Positions 6,380 through 11,960 of a DNA stretch of 11,960 bases are shown piece by piece (the first letter of the stretch is position 1; every line of letters starts with the position of its first letter). The notes under the pieces were generated by a model that was not told the DNA's origin, made no database searches, and saw nothing but the letters and a program-made list of their open reading frames with translations. The stretch spans positions 1-11,960 of the forward strand of contig NZ_CAAFUQ010000037.1 in the NCBI RefSeq assembly GCF_900766215.1. Reading direction: 5' to 3'. The translations under genes and the position numbers were made by a program. The DNA comes from an uncultured Finegoldia sp. Its GTDB lineage: Bacteria; Bacillota; Clostridia; Tissierellales; Peptoniphilaceae.

Positions 6380-7978
6380 CTATACCTCAATATGAAGCGT
6401 ATAGTTAGATATATTTGTACAATGGTCAGATATTCTTTCTAAGTTTGATAGAATATCCAAGAAATTAACACCAATTGTAGAATCACACTCATTGTTATTA
6501 ATTCTTTTAATATGATTATGTCTATATTTTTTTTCTAAAAAGTCAACATTATTTTCAATATTTGCGACTTTTGAAGCCAAAGATTGGTCGTTATTTTTAA
6601 ATGCCATAGTTGAATCTACTATTGCATTTTCAACGTTAGTATATAAATCCTTATATTCATCTATAGCTACCTTACTAAATTCCTTTTCTTCATTTAATAT
6701 TAATGTTATAATTCCACAAATATTTTCAACATGATCTCCAATTCTTTCGAGGTCATTAAGCATATCTTGCATTATAAATATTTGAGTATGTTCTTCATCA
6801 GAAATTGATTTATTAGATAATTTTACTAAATATTCAACTATATGTTTTTCTAAATTATTAATCCTTTTTTCTTCATTTAGAATTTTAGTACGGAGCTTTT
6901 TATTACCTGTCATAAAATACTCATCTACATTTTTAAAATTTTGATATACAATATCACTCATTCTAATCACTTCTAGTCTTGCTTGCTCTACGGCAATAGA
7001 AGGAGTTTCTAAAATTCTATCATCTAAATATTGTAAGTCTTTAGCATGTTCTTCTCCTGGAACGATTTTCATCGCAGCTTTAACCAAAAAGTTAGAAACA
7101 GGTAATTGTATAGCAACATTAACAATATTAAATAAAGTGTGATAATTTGCTATTTGTCTCGAAACATTTAATGGTGTTAACATGTATACAATATTCTGCA
7201 TCAATTTATTCAAGAATAAAAGTACTATTATAGTACCAACAGCATTAAATAATAAATGTATAATAGCAGCTCTTTTGGCATTTTTACCCGCACCTATAGA
7301 TGAAATTAGAGCAGTAGTTGTAGTACCAATGTTTCCACCTAATAATAAAGGGGCTGCTTGATTTATCGTAAGTAAACCTTGCTTACCTAAAGCTTGAATT
7401 AAACCAATGGAAGCAGAAGATGATTGTACTGCGGTTGTCAAAAAGAATCCAACAAAAACCCCAATGATTGGTGAATTTAATTTTAATAAAGCATTTTTAA
7501 ACCATAATTCTTTTGACAATGGATTTAATCCATCACCCATAGTATTCATTCCTATAAAAATTAACCCCAAGCCAACAAATACTTCTCCTAAATTCTTTTT
7601 TCTATCGTCTTTTGCACTCATATATAAAAGAACACCAAAAGCTACGATTAAAAGAGCATATTTCGCAACATCAAATGCTATAATTTGAGCAGTAATTGTA
7701 GTACCAACGTTAGCGCCAATTATTACCCCTACCGCTTGGCTCAAAGGCATAATTCCTGCATTTACAAAACCTACAACCATTACTGTAGTTGCAGATGATG
7801 ATTGTATAACCATTGTAACAACTATTCCTAGAAGTACGCCTATATATTTATTTCTAGTTAAAGATCCTACAATTTTCTTTAATTTATTACCTGACGATTT
7901 CTGAAGTCCTTCTCCCATGATTGTCATACCAAACAAAAATAGAGCTAAACCACCTAAAACCGGAGTTAAAATTTCCAT
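6380..7978 (-). CDS. Na+/phosphate cotransporter family protein with C-terminal PhoU-like domain
   Basis: This 532-aa membrane protein has two Na/Pi-cotransporter repeats. Each carries the family's QSSSA signature (QSSSATT 59-65; QSSSASI 185-191), followed by a glycine-rich GANVGTT (88-94) and GGNIGTT (214-220). Hydrophobic segments cover roughly residues 5-20, 45-70, 80-120, 132-150, 170-195, 205-225, 238-258 and 280-300. From about 320 the protein is soluble and helical, with PhoU-like segments such as MQDMLNDLERIGDHVENI and LDILSNLERISDHCTNI. Proteins of this build (YjbB type) are thought to move inorganic phosphate across the membrane with Na+. The direction cannot be read from sequence. 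Its AGGAGG site overlaps the trmL stop codon, and the gene starts 8 nt after trmL, so the two form an operon. No clear terminator follows it, so read-through into the gap cluster is possible. Confidence 0.92.
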   Translation of the reverse strand: MEILTPVLGGLALFLFGMTIMGEGLQKSSGNKLKKIVGSLTRNKYIGVLLGIVVTMVIQSSSATTVMVVGFVNAGIMPLSQAVGVIIGANVGTTITAQIIAFDVAKYALLIVAFGVLLYMSAKDDRKKNLGEVFVGLGLIFIGMNTMGDGLNPLSKELWFKNALLKLNSPIIGVFVGFFLTTAVQSSSASIGLIQALGKQGLLTINQAAPLLLGGNIGTTTTALISSIGAGKNAKRAAIIHLLFNAVGTIIVLLFLNKLMQNIVYMLTPLNVSRQIANYHTLFNIVNVAIQLPVSNFLVKAAMKIVPGEEHAKDLQYLDDRILETPSIAVEQARLEVIRMSDIVYQNFKNVDEYFMTGNKKLRTKILNEEKRINNLEKHIVEYLVKLSNKSISDEEHTQIFIMQDMLNDLERIGDHVENICGIITLILNEEKEFSKVAIDEYKDLYTNVENAIVDSTMAFKNNDQSLASKVANIENNVDFLEKKYRHNHIKRINNNECDSTIGVNFLDILSNLERISDHCTNISNYTLHIEV

Positions 7979-7986
7979 AAAACCTC

Positions 7987-8454
7987 CTACTTTAATCCTG
8001 GAAAATCTATTTGTCTTAATGCTTCAAACAAAACTATATTACAAGAATTTGCTAAATTTAATGATCTATCAATTTCCATATTCATTGGAATTTTTATAGA
8101 ATGATCTTTATGCTCATTTACCAAATCTTTATCTATACCTGAGGATTCCTTACCAAATACAAAAAAATCTCCATCTTGATATTCAACTTCATGATAATAT
8201 TTAGTTGCAAAAGTTTCAACATAAAAAACTCTCTTATTTCCCTTTATGTACTCTAAAAATTCGTCCATATCATCATGAATAACCAAATCAACTTTATCCC
8301 AATAATCCATTCCAGATCTTTTCAATAATTTATCATCTAGTCTAAAACTAAATGGCCTAACTAGGTGTAATCTGGAATTTGTTAAGACACATGTCCTTCC
8401 AATATTGCCTGTATTTGAAGGTTTTTCAGGTTCTAAAAGAACAATATTTAACAT
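7987..8454 (-). CDS. trmL: tRNA (cytidine(34)-2'-O)-methyltransferase, SPOUT family
   Basis: This protein is 155 aa from the ATG at 8454. A GTG two codons upstream keeps the frame open, but it abuts the ribosome site, so I prefer the ATG: GAGG lies five bases before it, and the family starts MLxIVL. TrmL is a small stand-alone SPOUT enzyme that 2'-O-methylates the wobble nucleotide of certain tRNA-Leu species using S-adenosylmethionine. Visible features are PSNTGNIGRTC near the N-terminus and the LDYW-like region RSGMDYWDKVDL. The trefoil-knot cofactor loops are FGKESSGI and IPM...RSLNLANSCNIVLFEALRQ near the C-terminus. The length fits TrmL (about 155) and excludes the larger SpoU rRNA methylases. 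It is the first gene of a two-gene unit with the Na+/phosphate transporter, and has its own promoter. The functional link between the two is not obvious. Confidence 0.93.
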   Translation of the reverse strand: MLNIVLLEPEKPSNTGNIGRTCVLTNSRLHLVRPFSFRLDDKLLKRSGMDYWDKVDLVIHDDMDEFLEYIKGNKRVFYVETFATKYYHEVEYQDGDFFVFGKESSGIDKDLVNEHKDHSIKIPMNMEIDRSLNLANSCNIVLFEALRQIDFPGLK

Positions 8455-8457
8455 ATC

Positions 8458-8466
8458 CACCTCTTT
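8458..8466 (-). promoter_or_regulatory. Ribosome binding site that sets the trmL start
   Basis: AAAGAGGTG lies so that its GAGG core ends five bases before ATG 8454-8452. The in-frame GTG (8460-8458) overlaps this core and so cannot be the start served by it. Confidence 0.8.
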
Positions 8467-8501
8467 ACGATTGTTTAACGATTATTTAATATTCCCATAA
8501 A

Positions 8502-8530
8502 AATATACCATAAAATATAGAGTATTTCAA
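8502..8530 (-). promoter_or_regulatory. Promoter for trmL and the Na+/phosphate transporter gene
   Basis: On the minus strand TTGAAA (8525-8530) and TATATT (8502-8507) are spaced by exactly 17 nt, with TGG giving an extended -10 (TGnTATATT). It lies about 50 nt upstream of the trmL ATG and just after the tkt terminator, as expected for a new transcription unit. Between it and trmL are two near-identical 9-10-nt copies (AATCGTTAAAC / AATCGTAAAG), whose role is unknown. Confidence 0.75.
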
Positions 8531-8560
8531 TTTTAAAAAACAACAAAAATATTTTCATAG

Positions 8561-8594
8561 AAAAAGACCATCAAACTTAAAGTCTGATGGTCTT
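8561..8594 (-). terminator. Intrinsic terminator of tkt
   Basis: On the minus strand AAGACCATCAGAC pairs with GTTTGATGGTCTT (13 bp, including one G-U) around a TTTAA loop, and continues directly into a run of T then C. It starts 4 nt after the tkt stop codon and separates tkt from the trmL unit. Confidence 0.93.
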
Positions 8595-8598
8595 AGAA

Positions 8599-10566
8599 CT
8601 ATAGATATTTTTTTATTTTTTCTACTATTTTGTCGGTAGTGAAACCAAAATGTTCCATGATTTTATTACCAGGTGCACTCATTCCAAATTCATCTATCCC
8701 AATGTTAAGACCATTAAGCCCAGTGTATTTTTGCCATCCATATGTTGATAAACATTCTATACTAACTCGTTTTTCGACATCTTTTGGAATAACAGAGTCT
8801 TTGTATTCTTGATCTTGTTGATCAAAAATTTCTTGACACATCATTGACACAACTTGGGCTTTGATTCCTTCTTTTTCAAGTATTTCACTAGCATCTAAAG
8901 CTAATTTAACTTCAGAACCAGTAGCTATAATAACTAAATCTGGAGATTCTTGCTTTTTAAGAACATATCCACCTTTTAAAGCATCTTTGTTAGTTTCTTT
9001 CAAGTTAACTAGTTTTTGTCTTGATAAAACTAATGCACTTGGAGTTTCTTTATTTTCTAATGCTATTTTATAGGCCATAGAAGTTTCAAAACCATCAGCA
9101 GGTCTTAGAGTATTAAGATTAGGAATAGTCCTTAACATCGCCAACTGTTCAATTGGTTCATGCGTAGGACCATCTTCTCCTACTCCAATTGAGTCATGAG
9201 TTAATATATATATTACTTGTCTTTTCATTAAAGCCGACAATCTCATTGCTGGTTTTAAATAATCAGAGAAAATCATGAAAGTAGCACAATAAGGAATCAA
9301 ACCACCATATAAGCTAATACCGTTTGTAATAGCTGCCATCGCATGTTCCCTTACTCCAAATTGTAAATTTCTTCCACTCCTATTTGTTTGAGAAAATACA
9401 TCTAATCCATCCATAAATGTTTTATTTGAAGGAGCTAAGTCTGCAGAGCCTCCAATAATATTTAGTTGCTTATCTTTCAATCTATTTAATAAAATATGTG
9501 AGTAAGATCTAGTAGCATCATCTTTTTCGAAGCTAGTAAATTCTTCTGAAGTTAAATAGTCTTCATCGATATCTTTAGACAAAAACTTCATTAGCTTTTC
9601 GTAAAGATCTTTATGAGTCTGTTTGTAGTCTTCAAACATGCTTTCCCATTCAGAATAGTACTTTTCTTTTTCTTTTGAGGATTTTTCAAATAAATCTTTT
9701 ACTTCTTTAGGTATATAAAATTCTTCATCAAAGTCTAAACCTAATTTTTCTTTCAAGCTAGGAATATTCTCTTTTCCAATTGGGGCTCCGTGCGCTTTTG
9801 CGCTTCCTTCAACAACACTTCCATAACCAATCTTTGTTTTTATTTCAATAAATGATGGTTTGTCTGTTGTTTTTGCAATTTCGATAGTTTCTCTTATTTT
9901 TTCAATATCATTTCCATCTTCTACAAAATAAGTGTCCCATCCTAAAGCTTCATATCTAGCTCTAACATTTTCAGAGAAAATATTCTTAGTATCACCTTCA
10001 ATTGTTATATTGTTAGAATCATATAAACAAATCAATTTCGATAACTTTAATGACCCTGCAATTGAGCTAGACTCGTTTGTTATTCCTTCTTGAAGGCAAC
10101 CATCACCAACAATTGTATAAGTATAATTATCAAAAATTTTGTGATTTTCAGTGTTAAATTGACTTGCCATATATTCTTGAGCAATTGCCATCCCAACAGC
10201 CATACTTAATCCTTGTCCCAAAGGACCTGTTGTAGCGTCTATACCTTTTGTATGCAAATATTCTGGATGTCCTGGTGTTAAACTGTTATATTGTCTAAAT
10301 TCCTTTAAATCATCTAAAGTTATTCCAAATCCAAATAAATGTAAAAGTGAATAAAGCATTGCTGAACCATGACCAGCTGATAAAATAAATCTATCTCTGT
10401 TTATCCAATCGCTGTGTTCTGGTGAAAAATGCATTATATCGTTAAATAATGTAAATGTCATAGGACTCGCTCCTAAAGGAAGTCCAGGGTGGCCTGAATT
10501 TGCTTTTTGAATCATTTCTACTGATAATAATCTAATAGTGTTAATAGCTAATTGTTTATTGTCCAT
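8599..10566 (-). CDS. tkt: Transketolase
   Basis: This 655-aa single-chain enzyme is full length (family about 660) and is not the split two-subunit form found in some anaerobes. It moves two-carbon units between sugar phosphates using thiamine diphosphate and Mg2+, linking the pentose phosphate pathway with fructose 6-phosphate and glyceraldehyde 3-phosphate. N-terminal motifs are SGHPG (24-28, H26), AGHGS (64-68, H66), TGPLGQG (113-119) and the cofactor motif GDG (154-156) followed by NNITIEGD (185-192). H259 is in KAHGAP. The pyrimidine domain shows the catalytic E408 in FGVREHAM, then H457 and H469 in the THDSIGVGEDGPTHEP block (456-471) and LRPAD (487-491). A C-terminal domain follows, with ATGSEV near its start. 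The start has AGGAG upstream. The gene has its own promoter, whose -35 begins right at the end of dprA, and a strong terminator, so it can be a single-gene unit. Confidence 0.97.
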   Translation of the reverse strand: MDNKQLAINTIRLLSVEMIQKANSGHPGLPLGASPMTFTLFNDIMHFSPEHSDWINRDRFILSAGHGSAMLYSLLHLFGFGITLDDLKEFRQYNSLTPGHPEYLHTKGIDATTGPLGQGLSMAVGMAIAQEYMASQFNTENHKIFDNYTYTIVGDGCLQEGITNESSSIAGSLKLSKLICLYDSNNITIEGDTKNIFSENVRARYEALGWDTYFVEDGNDIEKIRETIEIAKTTDKPSFIEIKTKIGYGSVVEGSAKAHGAPIGKENIPSLKEKLGLDFDEEFYIPKEVKDLFEKSSKEKEKYYSEWESMFEDYKQTHKDLYEKLMKFLSKDIDEDYLTSEEFTSFEKDDATRSYSHILLNRLKDKQLNIIGGSADLAPSNKTFMDGLDVFSQTNRSGRNLQFGVREHAMAAITNGISLYGGLIPYCATFMIFSDYLKPAMRLSALMKRQVIYILTHDSIGVGEDGPTHEPIEQLAMLRTIPNLNTLRPADGFETSMAYKIALENKETPSALVLSRQKLVNLKETNKDALKGGYVLKKQESPDLVIIATGSEVKLALDASEILEKEGIKAQVVSMMCQEIFDQQDQEYKDSVIPKDVEKRVSIECLSTYGWQKYTGLNGLNIGIDEFGMSAPGNKIMEHFGFTTDKIVEKIKKYL

Positions 10567-10595
10567 ATCATTCTCCTCTTTAAAATTCCAATGTT

Positions 10596-10624
10596 ATTAT
10601 ATCACATTATTCTTATTACTTTAA
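10596..10624 (-). promoter_or_regulatory. Probable extended -10 promoter for tkt
   Basis: On the minus strand TGATATAAT gives a perfect extended -10 (TATAAT at 10596-10601). Seventeen nt upstream is TTAAAG (10619-10624), a poor -35 that begins in the last coding bases of dprA. The extended -10 may make up for the weak -35. The -10 is 29 nt before the tkt ATG. Confidence 0.68.
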
Positions 10625-11686
10625 TGAGTATTTGCTACCTATATCAACTACAATTCCTAATAATTCCATTTTTGTAAGACTCATAAGTACATCAGAAATA
10701 TCTTCGTTTAGTTTTAATGAAATTTCATCTGGTGAATTGGAATTAACTTTCAACAAATTGAAAATCTTATTTTCTAATTCGTTCAGATCAAAACTGAGTT
10801 GTGGTTTTTCTATATATTTTGATTGAAATTGTGGGATTTGAGTAATAATATCTAAAACATCAGTCAATAAATATGCTCCATCCTTAATTAACTGATTAGT
10901 TCCAGTTGAATAGACCGAGTTAATGTTTCCTGGTACAGCAAAAATATCTCTTCCTTGAGATAATGCGTAAGAAGAAGTAATCAATGTTCCACTTTTTTCT
11001 TTTGCTTCTATTACAACAGTTGCCAGTGATAAACCAGATATTATTCTATTTCTAAATGGGAAATTATATGGTAAAGGAGCGATTCCAAATGGATATTCAC
11101 TCATAATTACCCCATTATGTGAATTAATCATATCTTGAAAAACTCTGTAATTACTTCTTGGATAAATTTTGTCTATTCCACAGCCTAAAACGCCAATTGT
11201 TTTATTATTATTTTCTAGCGCCGTTTGATGAGAAATTTTATCAATTCCAAGGGCTAATCCACTAACAACAGGTATTTTATATTGAGAAATTTCTGAAACA
11301 AATTTTTTGCAGGCATAAGATCCATATTGACTACACTTCCTAGCTCCAACAAAAGAAATACAATTATCAAATTCTTCAGTTAAATCGCCTTTATAATACA
11401 ATGTATATGGTGCATCATCTATTTCAAGTAATTTTTTCGGATATTTTGAATCACCATATGTAGTAAATTTTATACTGTTTTTCCATAATTTTTCTTTATA
11501 CCAATTTATATCGAATTTTTTCATATTTTTTAGAATAAATTCGTAAATTTTAGGATCTACTTCTAAAAGTTTTTTTGCATTATCGTAGATAATATCATCT
11601 AATGTATTATAGTTTTCAATAATTGGACTTATCCAATTATAATTCGTGTTTAAACTACTCAAAAATAATAATAAATCTGAATCCAT
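10616..11686 (-). CDS. dprA: DNA-processing protein DprA (Smf)
   Basis: This 356-aa protein is full length for DprA. It binds incoming single-stranded DNA in the cytoplasm and loads RecA during natural transformation. Residues 1-70 form a helical N-terminal region. The Rossmann-like DprA domain (about 72-285) carries YGDSKYPKKL (77-86), SFVGARKCSQYG (111-122), VSGLALGIDKISHQTAL (141-157) and VLGCGIDKIYP (166-176). It continues with PFRNRIISGLS (210-220), EAKEKSGTLIT (227-237), GRDIFAVPGNI (245-255) and TNQLIKDGA (263-271). Residues about 300-356 look like the C-terminal winged-helix (DML1-like) domain. The common GID..AH is GID..SH here, a mild change. The ATG has a GGGG-type ribosome site. 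In many Firmicutes dprA is followed by topA, but here tkt comes next. An insertion sequence lies about 155 nt upstream of its start. Confidence 0.95.
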   Translation of the reverse strand: MDSDLLLFLSSLNTNYNWISPIIENYNTLDDIIYDNAKKLLEVDPKIYEFILKNMKKFDINWYKEKLWKNSIKFTTYGDSKYPKKLLEIDDAPYTLYYKGDLTEEFDNCISFVGARKCSQYGSYACKKFVSEISQYKIPVVSGLALGIDKISHQTALENNNKTIGVLGCGIDKIYPRSNYRVFQDMINSHNGVIMSEYPFGIAPLPYNFPFRNRIISGLSLATVVIEAKEKSGTLITSSYALSQGRDIFAVPGNINSVYSTGTNQLIKDGAYLLTDVLDIITQIPQFQSKYIEKPQLSFDLNELENKIFNLLKVNSNSPDEISLKLNEDISDVLMSLTKMELLGIVVDIGSKYSLK

Positions 11687-11710
11687 AATTTACCCCTTTT
11701 CTTTACATAT

Positions 11711-11740
11711 AGAATACCATTAATATTTATTTTTTTACAA
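11711..11740 (-). promoter_or_regulatory. Possible promoter for dprA
   Basis: On the minus strand TTGTAA (11735-11740) and TATTCT (11711-11716) are 18 nt apart, with TGG making an extended -10. Each hexamer matches four of six consensus bases. It lies about 25 nt upstream of the dprA ATG. It is weak evidence in AT-rich DNA. Confidence 0.4.
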
Positions 11741-11765
11741 TAAAACCTGCTAACAAAAGTCAAGC

Positions 11766-11791
11766 ATAACCTGAAATTGATTTCAGGTTAT
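11766..11791. repeat. Perfect 26-nt palindrome upstream of dprA, possible orphan terminator
   Basis: ATAACCTGAAAT and ATTTCAGGTTAT are exact reverse complements separated by TG. As RNA this is an 11-bp stem with a 4-nt loop. The plus strand is T-rich afterwards (TTTGATTATTTG) and the minus strand is not, so any terminator activity would be for rightward transcription. No plus-strand gene ends here, since dprA runs the other way. It may be a leftover terminator from a gene displaced near the insertion sequence, or an operator. Confidence 0.7.
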
Positions 11792-11849
11792 TTGATTATT
11801 TGAGTAATTAAATTAGTGCATGGCAAACAAACCGAGTGTAATTGACCTG

Positions 11850-11882
11850 AACCCCAAAATCCGGAATACGGATGGAGGGGTT
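11850..11882 (+). promoter_or_regulatory. Hairpin at the IS end that buries the transposase ribosome binding site
   Basis: AACCCC (11850-11855) pairs with GGGGTT (11877-11882), and ATCCG (11859-11863) pairs with CGGAT (11869-11873). A 3x3 internal loop separates the two stems and GAATA forms the apical loop. The Shine-Dalgarno GGAGGGG (11874-11880), which serves the ATG at 11888, sits in the internal loop and the outer stem. Transcripts entering from outside the IS would fold this way and translate transposase poorly, a control known from other IS families. Confidence 0.7.
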
Positions 11883-11887
11883 TTTGT

Positions 11888-11960
11888 ATGCCAAAATACA
11901 CAAAAGAATTTAAAATTAAACTAGTGAAGGAATACTTATCAGGTAATTCGGGTGGTCGAG
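11888..11960 (+). CDS. IS3-family transposase OrfA, first 24 residues (runs off the right edge)
   Basis: The ATG is seven bases after GGAGGGG. It opens a frame reading MPKYTKEFKIKLVKEYLSG then NSGGR. The (Y/F)(T/S)xEFKxxxVxxYL start followed by a glycine-rich turn is how the helix-turn-helix OrfA (InsE/IS150 group) of IS3-family elements begins. OrfA binds the element's ends and is normally joined to OrfB, the DDE integrase part, by programmed -1 frameshifting; that part is not visible. It is the only plus-strand gene in the window and points away from dprA. Only the N-terminus is available, so the subgroup is tentative. Confidence 0.8.
   Translation, partial: MPKYTKEFKIKLVKEYLSGNSGGR

Larger units (their letters stand above)
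11843..11960 (+). mobile_element. Left end of an IS3-family (IS150-like) insertion sequence, cut by the window edge
   Basis: The probable terminal repeat begins TGACCTGAACCCC and is followed by CAAAATCCGGA. IS3-family ends start with TG and often carry a CCCCAAAA core. The transposase OrfA start lies 45 nt inside. The exact outer boundary is uncertain, because TGTAATTGACC at 11837 is an alternative start. The right end, second open frame and target duplication are outside the window, so intactness cannot be judged. Confidence 0.75.

Noticed and set aside
11687..11842. Remnant of a gene between dprA and the insertion sequence
   Set aside because: No open frame of useful length with a ribosome site is visible; only the palindrome and a possible dprA promoter can be supported.
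1..11960. CRISPR arrays, tRNA or rRNA genes, riboswitches, prophage or defence genes
   Set aside because: I looked for spaced repeats, tRNA-like cloverleaf ends, conserved leader folds and typical genes on both strands and saw none.

Overview
The window is a low-GC (about 30% by eye), AT-biased bacterial segment with strong Shine-Dalgarno sites and short intergenic gaps. It looks like a Firmicute. Protein style and gene content suggest an anaerobic coccus of the Tissierellia/Peptoniphilaceae group (Finegoldia/Peptoniphilus/Anaerococcus-like), but that placement is an inference and was not checked by a search. Every complete gene lies on the minus strand. The only plus-strand gene is the start of an insertion sequence at the right edge.

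Read in the direction of transcription (right to left), the layout is: IS3-family insertion sequence left end (11843-11960, pointing away); dprA; tkt with its own promoter and terminator; trmL and a Na+/phosphate cotransporter, as a two-gene unit with its own promoter; then the glycolytic cluster gap-pgk-tpiA-gpmI-eno (6306 down to 467), with a promoter upstream of gap; and finally the 5' part of a ComEC-like competence gene running off the left edge.

The five glycolytic genes encode consecutive steps from triose phosphates to phosphoenolpyruvate: triose isomerisation, oxidation/phosphorylation, ATP formation, mutase and enolase. They are tightly packed. pgk/tpiA are separated by 4 nt, tpiA/gpmI overlap by 11 nt, and the eno ribosome binding site lies inside the last codons of gpmI. 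An intercistronic hairpin separates gap from pgk. Transketolase links the same triose phosphate pool to the non-oxidative pentose phosphate pathway. The phosphate transporter may supply the inorganic phosphate used by GAPDH, although co-location is the only evidence.

This is largely a housekeeping region and I see no undescribed defence or mobile system. The points most worth a second look are: a GAPDH whose usual NAD-selecting residues are replaced; a gpmI start with no Shine-Dalgarno that overlaps tpiA; an IS end whose hairpin buries the transposase ribosome binding site; an orphan perfect 26-nt palindrome next to the IS; and two DNA-uptake genes (dprA, comEC) bracketing central metabolism on one strand.
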